Numbered from the stretch's first letter, positions 24,138 through 37,168 are shown. The stretch: DNA of 64,000 nt from Parus major (GCF_001522545.3 NC_031770.1:109283671-109347670); one strand, 5' to 3'. Numbers and translations are program-made. The notes: generated by a model not told the origin, from the sequence alone.

Positions 24138-27100
24138 ATAATATCAGTCACTGCATGTCTGTCCTGCTAATTTTGGGTCAGACACTTCACCATTGATGGT
24201 GGTTTTGATTTACCAATTCATTTCAAAAGGGGATGGGTAGGCCAGCTGCAATTTTGTTTTTGTCAGCAGCTCCTTTCAGAGGCCTGGGATTTTCCTGTCC
24301 AGTGGGGAGACTGGAGGGTGTAAGGATAAAGGAGTTTGGAGGAACAAAAAGAGAATCCTGTACTAGAGGCTCAGTTGTGAGGTAGTCTGCACCATTTTAT
24401 GGTTTAGGAGCAGATCCTGGTGATTTATTGGATGCAGCTTCCTGTGGACTAGATTTCTAATGCCGGTTTCTGCCTTGTAGGGGAAGAGTTTGTGTATTTG
24501 GGACACTAGTGGGGCTCTGGAAGGGAGAGTGAGAAGGTATTCTGTCCCTGCAAGGTGCAGATCCTTCTGCACAGCCAACATTCAGCTGTGTAATCTGACT
24601 TTTCTTAAGCAAACATTCAGGAGTGCAAAGAGTTTTCAACATTTTCAGGGAGCCCCCAAGCTCCACTTTTCCCAGCAAAGCCGGATTGTCTCTCTAACAA
24701 GCAGCAGCAAAATTCCTTGGAAGAAAATGAGAAGAAAACAAACCAGACAAACCTCAAAGTCCCTAAGGGAATGGACAGAAATAAACACAGCCAATGTGGA
24801 AATCAGTGTTGATTCCTGCCATCAGATTCTCACTCTGTTTGACCTCGGGAGCAGCACTGACATGTACCAGAGCACAGGGAGTAGGAAAAAATAGGTGGGA
24901 CATGTGACATGTGCAGTGGGGACATCTGATGTGTTTTAAAAAGCTCTGTGCTTTGAAGTCATGAATACAGAGCACCTCCTAATAGTTATAGTAAAATATT
25001 ATTTAGATAAGCAGTAGGAGTGGAATATCTTCCAGGGTGTAAAGCCTTCAGTAAACCAGGAGCTTAAGGGAGCATCCCCACTTTTTCATTCAGTGATTTT
25101 AACTACCCACTGTTAAATTTCCAGACATCTATGCTCCAGATTGTAGATCATTTCCCAGCTTTGTTAGAACTATTAAAAGAGGGCTCAGATTAATGACATC
25201 ACATTTTATCTGTCTTGAACTCAGCCATTTAATCTCAGCTAATTCCCAAAGAGGAGAGAGGTGTCTCCAGTAGGCAAATTGTGTCACCTGTGATTCAAAT
25301 CTTTCCCAGGAGAGAAAAACTTGGGACCAGAAACAGCTGTAGTTGCCATTATCTGGTGTCTACCTGGTGAAGAGTCTTATTCTTCCTCCCCATCCTGAGC
25401 TAATTCAGTTTGTAAAGTCTTTTTAATACAGGATATCATCCCTTACATAATCCAGGCTGCTTTCTCCTCCTTCTCTAACTCCATGCTGCTTCTCCCACAT
25501 TTGCTGGTGATGGAACTGCACTTTTTGCTTTTTCAGGAGAGGAGCTTGCAATACACTCAGAGATGCAGATATCCCTTGCAACCACTGTAGAAAGAAAGGA
25601 AAGCACTTCTTATTTTTGAAAGGTGTCATGTCTGTATTTGCAAAACAAAATACTTCAGATTTGAAGTTTAGGTAAAAAAAAAATTGCTGTTTCCAAAGGT
25701 CAGGAAAAAAATATCTGTCCAGCTTGACCAAGATACATATGAAAGTTTCAAATGTCAAAGTGTGGGTCAAGGCACAGAGACATTCTTGTGTCTTAAACAA
25801 GCAGCTAAATGGATGAACTGAGAAGAGGAGCATCATCTGTCCCATTAGCCGTCAGCTGCTGATCGCTGCAGGCCAAGGCAACATATTGGGGGACTTTGTT
25901 ATATTTTCTTTTTCACTTGGCTAGTTCTGTTTGAGTCAGTGGCTCAGACTAATTACTAGAAAATAAATAATAAAATATGTAAGAGCCTCAGCAGGAGTGA
26001 ATATCTCTGCATACAGAAAGAACCAGTTCAGGTCTCAACAAACTCACCACAGAGCCAGGAAATTTAGCGATAAAGTGAACAAGAACAATGAAAATGTACT
26101 TAACTTAGCTCTGTTTTTTATTCATTTGATCAATGTCTGGACATCCTTAGAGTTACCACCTTCAATCTCAAAGAAAACCAGTGGTGTTTTCATTGCCTTA
26201 GGCTACATTCCTTGTTTTTCCACAAGTGGCAGAGCAGTGCAGTGATGGTAGAAGAACTAAAGATATTCAGACATAAATGAGTGATGGCATAAAACTTGGC
26301 TCACTTTAGTTTGTGCTAAAAATTAGAATGTTAGACCAAATTTCTTCCCCAGTACATCTTTATGGTCAATGGAAAGATGCAGACTCTTTCTCAGAGCAAT
26401 TTTTCTGATCCATATTTGATACATATTTCAAAAAGGGATCAGTTATCCTGCCCAAGAAGTTTCACTTCTCATTACTGATTTTAGAAGATCTCTAGAAGTG
26501 TGTAATGAACAGACAATAGATAAAACTCAGGAAAATGCTGATGACTGAAGTTCCTAGAAAAGTTAACAGTAATATAGAAAGTGACAGAATTGAGAACTTT
26601 GGGAAATTTTCACTGGGACATATTCATCATTTGATAGCTGGAAAATGAGCCTATATATATATTTATTTGGGCCAAAATAGAAATAAAAAGTTTGGTAAAT
26701 AATGGATAAACTAATGCTACTTTCCTTTCACTTTATGATGATGGGTTACATTCAGCTCCTGTTAGAGTTGTGTGTGGAATTCCTTTTTTGATGGATATTC
26801 AATATTGCTTAAATAATGCAAATAACTCTTTATTTGTGTCTGTTCTACAGTTCTCTCATCAGATTCTCATGCCTTGACACACTTAAACTGATTTTTAGGC
26901 ATGGCACAGGTAACTTATATGGCCAGAGACTTCTGTTCTAGAGATCAAATTATAAGTTGAATAGTTGGTGTGGCTGATGGCTCATTACCTGCCTGATACA
27001 AGACATAAATCCAATAAAGGCAAAGCTGTTTCCAAAGCTGTGGTTCTCTCACAAACATCAGTGGAACCAGGGGCTTGAGTCTACCATCATCAGAATAATT

Positions 27101-27352
27101 AGGAAGGTGTTGATTTGAGTATCTTGGCCAAGCACCACCTGATCATGAGCCTCTGCTTCATTCCAAGCTGCTCAGCAGCAAGGGGCTGATGTCATTTTCA
27201 GCAGGATAAATTGAATGAAGAAGGAAGGTTAGCAGATGTTTGAGGGAATTAATCAGATCACTAGAAATTTGGCATTAAATGTCATTGTGACATAACAGTG
27301 AAAGTTTCCCTTTCAGAACATGTTTGTGGGGATGTCAACATTTTTTAGTTTA
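24138..27352. other. Intergenic sequence, nothing firmly recognised
   Basis: A block at 25080-25260 (GGGCTCAGATTAATGACATC, TTTATCTGTCTTGAAC) and one at 25850-25990 look like possible conserved non-coding DNA. The 134-codon plus frame at 24490-24894 has no known motif. Confidence 0.45.
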
Positions 27353-27690
27353 ATCACAGAGCTACATTTAGGTTGGAAATTACCTCCAAGATCATTGAGT
27401 CCAGCCTGTGACCCATCCCCACCTTGTCACTGAGCCCAGAGCCCTGAGTGCCACGTCCAGTCACTCCTTGGACACCTCCAATGACTCCACCACGTCCTTG
27501 AGAATCCTTTTCCAATCCCTAACAACTCCTTCCATGAAAAAATTCTTCCTGATGTCCAAATTGAACCTCCCCTGGTGCAGCTTGAGGACATTTCCTCTTG
27601 TCCTGTCAATTGTTCCAGAAGAAAAGTCCGACCCTCACATTGTTGAAACTTCCTTCATGACTGTGTTTAGCACCCAAACATCCCTGTGAA
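27353..27690 (-). mobile_element. CR1 LINE 3' fragment of another subfamily
   Basis: Minus-direction copy with GGTTGGAAATTACCTCCAAG, CAGCCTGTGACCCATCCCCA, AATTCTTCCTGATGTCCAAA and TTGAGGACATTTCCTCTTGTC. It reaches further 5' than most copies here. The subfamily resembles songbird CR1 forms (from memory). Confidence 0.9.
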
Positions 27691-28659
27691 TGAGGAAAAT
27701 ACTTTTATTTACTTCATTCATATTCACAACAACATTCAGAAGACCAGTAGGCTAATTTATTTCTTTTTCCCATGGTGCTCATCCAATGAAAAATATATTT
27801 TTTTTTAATTTTCTTTTTACAGAATTACAGTTTAAGTGAAAAGTTTTTAAACACTCGTGCAGATCTCAACTAATTTCAGCACGTGGAAATGTGGGACTAA
27901 AGAAAAAGCAAATTGAGTTTCTAGTCCTGGAAAAAAATATATGTATGGCCTTATACAGTGTTTATTTGTGGTCCAGAGAGCTGAAAAGACAGGCAATTAA
28001 GTCTGTCTAGGATTGACACCTTATTAATCAAAACTAAGAATGTTTTGTCAGTCTTATTTGAATCAGGATTGGATTCTTACTCAAATGTAATTGATAGAGT
28101 GACATTAATAGCTTCTAAAAATGTTTATAGAAGTCTCATAATACTTCAACAAATTTATATTTTCAGATCTTTTAGAGTAATTTTCATCTTGTTCCTTAAC
28201 CTTATTTCATGGTCACGAATAAAATTAGATTGTATTTGGAGGCCTAGAGACTAGCAAGTCTTGCTCTTGAAGCTGCCTGGTACCAGAGAACAGAAGTTTA
28301 TTGTGTGATATTCTCATTAAAATAAATCTTTGTGTGAAAATTTATAATCTTCTTATGCTGTGTGCTTATTTTCTGTTGGAATAAGGAAAGAGCAAATGTG
28401 AAATTGTCCACTGTTGGTGAGACATAGGTACAATGGAAGCACAGAGAGATGAAGCTCAACATTTAGATCATTTTTGAAAATGGTTGATACTGTTTTTAAC
28501 ATCTTTTTAATCGTCTCAACTGAAGTCTAGTGTTCAGCCAAATCCTTCAAATCTGGATTTATATAGATGAGAATTCAAAGCAATGAAGATGAAGATGATC
28601 GTTTAAAGTTACAAGCCTTTGTAGTTGACCAGGATTTGATTTGTTAAAACCACAGCTCA
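27691..28659. other. AT-rich intergenic sequence, nothing recognised
   Basis: No repeat or exon recognised. Confidence 0.5.
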
Positions 28660-28903
28660 TCAAAGACTTTAATCTGATGAAAGGTAGATTTAGGTTGGAT
28701 GTTTTTCCCTGTGAGGGTGCTGAGGCCCTGGCACAAAGTGCCCAGGTAAGCTGTGGCTGCCCCACCGCTGGAAGAGTCCAAGGACAGGCTGGATGGGACT
28801 TGGAGCAGCCTGGGATAGTGGAAAATGTCCCTGGCATGACAGGAGGCTGGAACAAGATGATCTTTAGGGTTCCTTCCAACTCAAACCATTCTATAATTCT
28901 GTG
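28660..28903 (+). mobile_element. CR1 LINE 3' fragment
   Basis: TTTAGGTTGGATGTTTTTCCC, AGCTGTGGCTGCCCCACCGC, and the end CTTCCAACTCAAACCATTC with ATAATTCTGTG. Confidence 0.92.
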
Positions 28904-28938
28904 AAAAACAACCAAAAAAAACAACCAAAAAAACCAAT
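28904..28938 (+). repeat. (AACCA)n-rich tract at the CR1 3' end
   Basis: AAAAACAACCAAAAAAAACA and further AACC units directly after the CR1 tail, probably grown from the tail. Confidence 0.7.
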
Positions 28939-29944
28939 CAGATTTTCAAAGCTTTTCATCCGTATTTTCATCCATGTTTGACACCAGAGGCTATCAAATG
29001 GAGGCAGAGAAGGAGCAAGAGACAATGGGGGTTTTGACTGCTAAGGCTGTATTTCTACCAATAAACTAAACTTGACTGGTATCCTACGTAGTCACCCACA
29101 ATCCCAGTTACAGTCACTGTGAAAAATGCTGTCAGAGAGGAGTTTAGCCCAGGCCAGTGGTGCAGCAGTCTCTGGAGAAGCCTATCCCTTCCCAAGGATG
29201 ATGGAGGGAACCTATGGCTACTCTGAATCTCCACAGGAGCTGCAGTCAAAGCCCAGGAACGAGGACCATGATGTGCCAGCAAGCTGCAGCCTTTGAGGGC
29301 TTAGTGCTGCCACTGTCATCAGAATCAATTATATTACTGAATAAATCAATTTAATGCTGTTTAACCCCAACAGAAAGAGAGAAAAAGCTCCTTTGTGAGA
29401 AGGAGACTGGAATTAAGGGGTTTTTTCCATAGTAAAATCATGGCTGGACTCCAAGCTGTTTTATAAGTCTGATTTGCTTTTCCTCACATGTTCTTATGGT
29501 ACATTCATCTGCTTATTTGTTTAACGAGTGTGGTGCTGGTGAGAGATGCTGGATTGATGCCTTGGGGAGAACAAAGTCCTTTATTTGTCCCCAGGCGTGC
29601 TAGAGCAGTGCTCCACACCCACGTGGCTTCCCTCTGACCTGAAAGGACCACCTTTAAGGGGCAAAAAGTAGTTTAGTTTCCCGGGCCTTTTGAAACTTGC
29701 CCTTTCCTCTGGATCTACCAGCAAGGGATGTAGGGTCATTGGTGCTTATTTTTACAGACAAGGGCACACTCTCAGGGGTTGCAGTTCACATCCAAAGCTT
29801 GCTCATAAATTTTGTTGGCTTTGAAACCTCACAATAGAAGGATTTTAATTTTTTTTTTAAGGCAACTGCTGGCTAGGCTGGCAATACTTTTTTCTCAGAG
29901 TCTTCTCTGACCCTAATTCAATTCAGAAAATTATATAGATTGTG

Positions 29945-30005
29945 AAAATAGTAATAGTAATAATAATAGTAATATTAACAACAACAACAACAATAATAAT
30001 ACAAT
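29945..30005 (+). repeat. (AAT)n/(AAC)n microsatellite
   Basis: TAATAGTAATAATAATAGTA, then five AAC units and a return to AAT. Confidence 0.85.
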
Positions 30006-30342
30006 TAATTATAGTTATAATAAAGAAATTATGGCAAGAATGTTAAAACTCCACAGCTTTCTAGACCTCATTTCCTCATACAAGTGACTACAAACCTCAG
30101 CAAAAAAAAAAAAGTTTTATGCAATGCTTTGTTCTTCGCCAAGCTCCTTCTCCTTTATCTCTCAGCGCAGTTTATTTTCTTGAAGGTGGTTTGCTAAAGT
30201 TAGCACACACCTCTGGGTGTTCCCTTTAACTTGAAAATCTCGTGTAATATTCCTGGTCATCAACTAACCATTTTTCAGGCAAATATTTATATTTGACAAC
30301 ACCCCAATGCTCCCTATGATGGCTTTGAAAAAGCTTCTGCAG

Positions 30343-30400
30343 GAGAGAGGGAGAAGGATGGAGAAAGAGAACAAAAGAAAGAGAGAAAGGAAGATTAAAA
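30343..30400 (+). repeat. Purine-rich low-complexity tract
   Basis: GAGAGAGGGAGAAGGATGGA, continuing with GAAA/GAGA units for nearly 60 bases. Confidence 0.75.
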
Positions 30401-30959
30401 AAACTTTCCAAACCATTTTTGACAAATTTTGGGAAAATATTTTCCTAAATTTTCTTTATCAATGGCTAAAGATTGTTGAAACATGGAATGTTGTCAGTCT
30501 GAAGTACCTATGGGTGAAATGTTTCCTGAATATGGGCTCCAGATCTGTTTTGTAATTTGGCTCAATAAAGAGTTTTGATCCTGAGGTTGGAGAGTCCCCA
30601 TTTCACCTGAAGGACAAACTCCCAAAAGTGGGAAACAGGAACAGAGTCCTAAATATTTTCTTTCTTGAGTGAAAACCACCTAAGCTCCACCAATATGGAT
30701 TACTCTCCTCTGGCATCCCTTCTTCAAAGGAGGGAAGGCTGCTTTGAAAACAATATCCCGAATCTCACGCTGGTTAAGAGACAAACACACTCACTATGGG
30801 TCTTTTTCAGTCCTTTGGGTTGCTGAGGAACTCATTATAAGCATGTGCTGGTTCCAGCTCTCTCTGTATGAGCAGGTCTGAGGGCTTGGAAATCCAGGGC
30901 TCCACAGGCAAACCTCTTCCAAGCAGCATCTGCAATATCTCATTAAAAAATCTACAAAA

Positions 30960-31760
30960 TCAGAGCCACCGTGCCTTCCCCTCTTAATGTACTTCTTTAT
31001 TGAGTGTGTCAGGCAACATCTCCCATTTTAATATTTGATAAATAAAAAGAGATAGGAGTGCTGTAAAATACTTGATACCACTCATTAACAAATCTAGGGC
31101 ATCCTCCTCAAATTATCACCCTGTGCCCTCCCTTCATTTTTCCTCTTCCCACCTTCCCCCCACCAAAAACAATCCAGAAAATTTGTTGCAGGAAATTGCT
31201 GTTATTTCTGTTATCATTATTGTTATTTCTTCCCCCTCCCTCCTTCCAGCCAGGAGTGAGAAGCCGAAGGAAGGCGAAGAGCAATTTCCCTGGAATTCCA
31301 GCATTTTGGGTGTTCTGCCATCGATGCTGCATTTTTAATACCCACCCCTCTGAATGTGTTATCATTTAAACTTCATGGCTATCGTTTTATTTATTTATTT
31401 ATTAGCAGCTCCACCACCCCTCTGCTCGGCAGAGCTTCCTCCCTTTTCCGATTTCAGCAGCGCCTGACCCCATTTCAGTCAATTTTCCATATCCTGCCTG
31501 TCTCCTATCCGCCGAGGGAACACACTGATGCTGTGTTTATGTTAATTTTATGCTCTCTGAGTTGTGTCTGTTATTCAAAGCAGTTGAAGCAGTTATTGCC
31601 AGTAATCTTATTTCTGTGCGAGCCCCCGGGGCAGAGCAAGCCTCGGAGCCGGTCCTGCAGACCGTGTCAGAGCCATCACAGCCTGCTGGTAAATGGCAGC
31701 TCTTTCCTGCAGAATCTGATATCAGTTACTTGGCAAACACAGTAATAAAATGAAACAAAT
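30960..31760. promoter_or_regulatory. Candidate conserved non-coding element cluster
   Basis: 800 bases free of CR1, with SOX/GATA/homeodomain-type sites (GTTATTTCTGTTATCATTAT at 31201-31220, TTTAATATTTGATAAATAAA near 31028) and locally raised CpG at 31420-31680. The frames at 31108-31365 (minus) and 31356-31745 (plus) are open but carry no known domain. A short ATTT tandem lies at 31387-31405. Confidence 0.4.
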
Positions 31761-33317
31761 CAGATTTTCAAGTAAATAAACCAGACTTCAATGGCAGCAA
31801 CAATGGTCAGGACAACAGGATTTTAATAAGTGATGCTATACGGGGGAAAATATTGGAGTGCTGCAGCACTTTCTTCTTCCTGAAATCCCCCTGATCCAAC
31901 CCAAAATTATCTGCCTGAACCTTTGCAGAATGAAAGCAAACAAAAAAGAATATTACCAGGGTGGAGACTGCTGCTTTCCCAGTTGGTAAAAAGGGAATTC
32001 ACTGATGGCATGTGTGGAAATTGCCCTGCCAAGGTGCTCTGAGCTGTTGTGTTGGGTAACAGAAGAAGAACATGAATTTTTATTCCTGATTTTCTGCTCC
32101 ATGATATCCATGGGTCGTTGCACAAGACCAAAGGAAAGGTGTCAACCTTTTGTTTGAAAAAGCCAAGAGTAATTCATGGCTTTGCCACCATTTTCTTGGG
32201 CATGAGTAGTTTAAGGATGGGTTTTGCAGGGTCCATCATATTTTCAATGAGGCTTTACAGCAAACAAATTCACCCCCTTCCTTGGTGCCTTCCTAAAAGA
32301 CAGATAACTAGCAGATAGAAAAGATGTTTTATTCTAAAACAGCAGTTAGACAAAAACTTGAAATTCTGCATATTCAGATAGCCTTGCCTTGGAAAGTATT
32401 TAAAATTTTGTCAGAAAGCCAATAGCTGGTGAAAAAAAAATTGAATTCTGGCCAATATTCAGTTGCCAAAAATGGAATCCATTTTTCTCATAAGGACATT
32501 TCCTATAGAAAACTCCAATTTAAGAAACATTTTTCAACAAGATGACATTTCAAATGGAACATTTTCATGTTTTTCTACTGCCATCAACAGCACTCAGCTT
32601 TTATTGTGCAGCTTAAGGCCATGTTTGCAGCATACTGGGCTCTTTAGAAACTTCCCGGTTGCATTGAGTCCTCTATAGCAGCAGGAGCTCTCATATATGA
32701 ATTTATATATCTATACATACATAAATGAAACACAAAATTCTGGATTTAATGTCCCCATACTGCAGTTCCTCATCTGACAAAATTTAATAATGCTTCTATT
32801 TCATTACTCAAATAATTTTTCAGCTTTTTTGAAGGTGTCTGTCTTTTGTTCTCTATGTTACCTGAATTGCAAAAGTTTTAATTTGATATTGCTTTCTCCT
32901 CATATTCTGTAAATCTGACATAAATATTACTTTTTTTCTCAAAATCAGGCAAAACCAAAGGAAATATTCAGATCACCCCCACCTTTCTCCTGGAGCAACG
33001 TTGCTGATATGTCTGATGGTAAATTAAATATTCCCTGACTGATCACTGTCCCTAAAATAAATTCATGTTTAGCCACATCCATTAAAAGAATTCTTGGTTC
33101 CCTCTGTGTGGATCCTCACAAAATGCATGTTTGAAAATTTTCCTGGTCCAGCAACTGTGAGCTTTAGAAGTCTGGGAAATTTCCTCTAACTAATTTTATA
33201 ACCTATGCTTTTTTGGTCTTTCCCAGTTCATAACTTTTGAGGATAATTTTTCTGTTTTCAGCTATGTTTGGATCAATTTCTTATGGAGGTTATAGGCTTT
33301 GCACATCCAAAGAAGAA
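31761..33317. other. AT-rich intergenic sequence, nothing recognised
   Basis: No CR1 or exon seen. TATA-type run near 32696-32725. Confidence 0.5.
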
Positions 33318-33540
33318 CGATGGAGCTGGGAAGGGGCTGGAGCACCAGGAGAGGCTGAGGGAGCTGGGAAAGGGGCTCAGCCTGGAGAAAAGGAGGCTCA
33401 GGGGGCCCTTCTGGCTCTGCACAACTCCCTGACAGGAGGGGACAGACAGGGGGATTTGGGCTCTGCCCCCAGGGAACAGGGACAGGAGGAGAGGGAACGG
33501 CCTCAAGGTGTGCCAGGGGAGACTTAGATTCGATTTGGGG
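33318..33540 (+). mobile_element. CR1 LINE ORF2 fragment, truncated at both ends
   Basis: GC-rich plus-direction copy: GATGGAGCTGGGAAGGGGCT, GCTCAGCCTGGAGAAAAGGA, CCTCAAGGTGTGCCAGGGGA. It stops after GGGGAGACTTAGATTCGA and lacks the CR1 3' end; an A9 run and an ATGT repeat follow. It looks relatively little diverged. Confidence 0.88.
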
Positions 33541-33595
33541 AAAAAAAAATACATATATATTTGTGGTTTATATGTATGTATGTATGTATTGAGAC
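33541..33595 (+). repeat. A-run and (ATGT)n microsatellite
   Basis: A9 followed by TACATATATAT and TATGTATGTATGTATGTATT. Confidence 0.8.
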
Positions 33596-34217
33596 TAAAA
33601 TTAATTTGATAGTCTTCATCAATGTTACTTCTTCTAAAGTAAATAAAACTTGTCATGACATTGATAAGAGCAGAATTGGGCCACTTAAAATTTTTACATC
33701 AGTCTTTGACATCATGCTCAAAGGAATGTCTGAAAACAAGCAAATACATCTATGGTCCTGCATCCCATATTATTTTTATATTTTGGCAACTCATATAATT
33801 CATAATGAAATTTAGAAAAAAAAATGTTTTCTGAATCTTCTTGCAGTTTTGTCATTAATAGTATTTACATGTATAAACACAACTATAAATAAAAATACAG
33901 CAAGAGCATATAAAGCTCTGACATTTTCAAGTATCCATTGGCAGCAAGCTAGTTTTTTAATATTAATGGCAAATTGCTAGATTTATGATATCTAAAAAAA
34001 CCAGAGCTTTCTGTTTCTTTACATATTTGTTTTGATTGTTTGGAAACATTTTAGCATAGGAAAATGGGTATTTGTAGTGTGTCCCTCTTCTCACAATTAA
34101 AGGGTTCTCATTTGTGTGCATATTGAGGATGGTGATCACTGCCCACCTGACAGGCAATTCCAGCACAGGAGGTTTGGACATTTGGAAACTAAATTAAGGG
34201 AGAGGTCTTGAAAATTC
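33596..34217. other. AT-rich intergenic sequence, nothing recognised
   Basis: No repeat family or exon recognised. Confidence 0.5.
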
Positions 34218-34320
34218 AGAGAATCCTGGATTGGTTTGGGTTGGGATGGATCTTCAAGGTCGTGGAGTTCCAACCCCCATGCCATGGGTAGGGTCATTTT
34301 CCACTAAATCCTCATAACAT
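34218..34320 (-). mobile_element. CR1 LINE 3' fragment
   Basis: AGAATCCTGGATTGGTTTGG, then GTTCCAACCCCCATGCCATG and GGTAGGGTCATTTTCCACTA. Confidence 0.88.
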
Positions 34321-34927
34321 GGAAAGTTGCTGCAAGAAGAGGGATAGGGGATTGAAATGAACTGAGCTGAAGCCAACAGCTATCAGGATAATCTTAAATA
34401 GCCAGGCTATTCAGGATTTATCTTTTCTTGTTGAGACAGTATTTAGCTGTTGGATTTATAAAGCAGCACCAGGAACAGAAAAGGAAGGGCCAATTTGTAC
34501 ATACAAGTTTAACATCCCTGAATTCCTTCTGCAGCTAAGGGAGAGAAACCAAGGTGCCACTTGATCTCCACTGTAAAATACGTGTCTAAGCTTGGTGGAA
34601 TAAGCAACCCCTTGGAGATGTCCTCTACAGCATTTTCATGCTTCAAACCCAACTTGGAATGCAAAAGAATGCAGTCACTCAAATGCCTGGTACTGATACT
34701 AATCCAGATCTCCTTTTTCCTTCCAAGACAGAAATTGAGTCTTGACATTTCAAAGATAAATAGGACAATTTTCTTATTTCTTCTCAGTTACTTGTTACAT
34801 CAAATATATCACCTTGTTTTAAACAAATTATTTAAATTGTATATATTTTCCTTTTTTTTTTTTTTTCTTGCAGTTAGTTCCTTTTATTGTATTATTTGTT
34901 TCAATGGCAGAAGTGGGGTTTTTGAAT
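34321..34927. other. AT-rich intergenic sequence
   Basis: Includes a T17-type run at about 34851-34867. No gene recognised. Confidence 0.5.
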
Positions 34928-35150
34928 AATAGAATCACAGAATATCCTGAGTTGGAAGGGACCCACAAAGGTCCTCAAGTCCAACTCCTGGCCCTGCACA
35001 GACACCTCAACAATCCCACCCTGTGCATCCCTGAGGGAAGTGTCCAAATCCTCATGGAGCTCTGGCAGCCTTGGGGCTGTGATCATTCCCTGGGGAGCTC
35101 TTCAGTGCCCACCTACCCTCTGGGTATCAGTTTTTTCACATTAGAGAGAA
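34928..35150 (-). mobile_element. CR1 LINE 3' fragment, GAGTTGGAAGGGACCCAC subfamily
   Basis: AGAATCACAGAATATCCTGA, GAGTTGGAAGGGACCCACAA, CCAACTCCTGGCCCTGCACA. This is a subfamily distinct from most CR1 copies in the window, also seen at 56951 and 57868. Confidence 0.9.
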
Positions 35151-35520
35151 TAAAATCTACACAACACTGTGACAGGCCAGCCAGCTTCACTGTTTTCAAA
35201 AATGAGCCTCTTTAGAGCATTGTTTCCTTGTCCCAAATATATTTAGAGCAGCTGTCTTTAAAGAACTTTTTCTTCCATACATTGTGGATGTCCCATTATA
35301 ATTTAATTTTTCACAATTGGAATAAATGGGTGAATTGTACCATCAATATAATCATTATAATTAAACAAAGGGGAAAAGAGATTTCCAAGCCTGAAATTTA
35401 AACTCATCCTTTCATGTGGAGTCTGGATTAACATTCCTGGATTATTCCAAAAAAATAATTATTTCCATTGCACAGACATCAGCAAGAGTATTGTTTATTT
35501 CCCTATGAATTAAATCAGAG

Positions 35521-35626
35521 CAGGGCTTGGTTGTAGTGGTCTGGTGGAAGAAATTCCTGCCCATGGCAGGGAACTGAACTAGAGGATCTGTAAAGTCCCT
35601 TCCAACCCAAACCATTCCATGTTTGC
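35521..35626 (+). mobile_element. CR1 LINE 3' fragment
   Basis: CCTGCCCATGGCAGGGAACTG, then GTAAAGTCCCTTCCAACCCA and AACCATTCCATG. Confidence 0.9.
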
Positions 35627-37080
35627 CTGGTTCTAACATGGGAGCTTTAAAAATCAGCTCTTCACCTTTAGATCCAAATAGCTGCATGTCCTTCTCAGCA
35701 ACAAGAAAATGGCAAATGAGAAAGATAAACCACATTGTTAATGTTAAAAAATGGTAATAACTTTAAAAGAGACAGAGATTTTCTCTTTTATTGAACCCCA
35801 TAAAAACACATTTTTCTCACCCTTTTCCTCTCCAAAGGGTTTGTTACTTGCCATAGATGGGACATCACTAGTCAGAATATTGTCAAATATTGCTTTTTTC
35901 CTGTTTCTCTTAATTTGGCTAGAGTTGCAATGAGCCAAGCGAATCAGAGCATTAAATTCCTCAAAATAAAACTTATTCCTTATTTCTCTCTGATGAGGCA
36001 GAGTACACACACGTGCACACACACATACACACATGCATATGTGCACACAGACACATTATTTTAATTCCCAAATATTGTGCTGAAACCTTTCTCCCTCACA
36101 TGTAGGCTTGGGAAGAATTTAGTGCTAAATAAATGCTGCCTCAAACCAGGCAAGATAAAACATAAATCATTGCATTAAAAACCTCTAACAAGTCTATCTG
36201 CTTTTTGAAATGACTGGGAGATGAAAGAGAGGAGTCTCATTTAAGAAGGCCCAGCGGAACAGTTCTGCATTTATATAGCTGTTATCAAAAGCAATTCATT
36301 TGGAGATCAAATAGACTGACAGATAGGACAAGCAGGGGATCACTACTGCCTTCAGGCAGCCAAAAGCAAGGATGGTTTCCCAGTACCATCACTAATACTG
36401 GGTCTAGTCAATGCTCATGTCTATTATGGCTCACAGTAACAGCCAGCTGAATGTTAATATTCACTCCTCACTCTCCAGTCGATGCTGATTTGTAGCTGAG
36501 GGAGTAAACAGTCTACACCCCTTTCTCTGAGGTTTTTTTTTTCTTTCCCTTTCTCTGGCAGGAGTAGCTCCTTTTGTAATCACTGTGTGTACTACAGGTT
36601 TACTTCTTACAGAGACAAGGCCACTGCAGACAAGAGCAAGACAATGGACTTTGCAGTGTCCTGCCACTAACAAATTGTTAAGCAAGGACAGCACCTCTCT
36701 TCCCTGTGTGCTGGAGCCTTTCTGCTGTTTATTGGCAGAAAAATCCCAATTCTGATGGCTCCCTTCAAAATTACAAGAAAATCACTGCATCAGTCCAGGT
36801 CTGGCTGCAATTTCTCCAGTGCAGCAACTCAGCACCTCATAAGGAAAACTTACTATTTCCTCCCCAAAACCACCATCCTTACCAGTGGGGTAAGCGTGAA
36901 GATTTATGTTGATTCCAGCCTTCTAAAAAGTGTTTACAGTGCTAAGTGAAGGTGAAGAAATTTTAAGGTTTTTGCCTGGTTTTACCTGATTTTTACCTTT
37001 TAATTTTTTTACCTGGTTTCAAGCTCAGGTAGCTCAGAAATGGCTTGTGATTACACAGTTCAGTATAATTGTTTTTTTGT
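35627..37080. other. Intergenic sequence
   Basis: Contains the AC-rich repeat at 36004. A block at 36120-36340 (GAAATGACTGGGAGATG, AGACTGACAGATAGG) could be conserved non-coding DNA. No gene recognised. Confidence 0.45.
36004..36055 (+). repeat. (AC)n-rich microsatellite
   Basis: ACACACACGTGCACACACAC and further AC/CA units with GT interruptions. Confidence 0.85.
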
Positions 37081-37168
37081 CTAGTTCAAGGTCTCTGTCC
37101 ATGGCAGGGGGTGGAATCAGATGAGCTTTAAGGTCACTTCCAGCCCAAACCATGCTATGATTCTATAA
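37081..37168 (+). mobile_element. CR1 3' end
   Basis: CTGTCCATGGCAGGGGGTGG, CACTTCCAGCCCAAACCATG and CTATGATTCTATAA. Confidence 0.9.

Larger units (their letters stand above)
28939..30960. other. Intergenic sequence with simple repeats
   Basis: Holds the AAT/AAC repeat and a purine-rich tract listed separately. No gene recognised. 29530-29830 has unusual GC-rich blocks without a clear identity. Confidence 0.5.

Noticed and set aside
24490..24894. 134-codon plus-strand frame
   Set aside because: No motif, no homologue recognised, and overlapping frames on both strands are equally open.
29530..29830. Possible solo LTR of an endogenous retrovirus (GC-rich, AATAAA-poor block)
   Set aside because: No TG...CA ends, no target-site duplication and no primer-binding site could be seen.
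33237..33527. 96-codon plus-strand frame rich in Gly, Ala and Glu
   Set aside because: Off-frame reading of the CR1 ORF2 fragment at 33318-33540.
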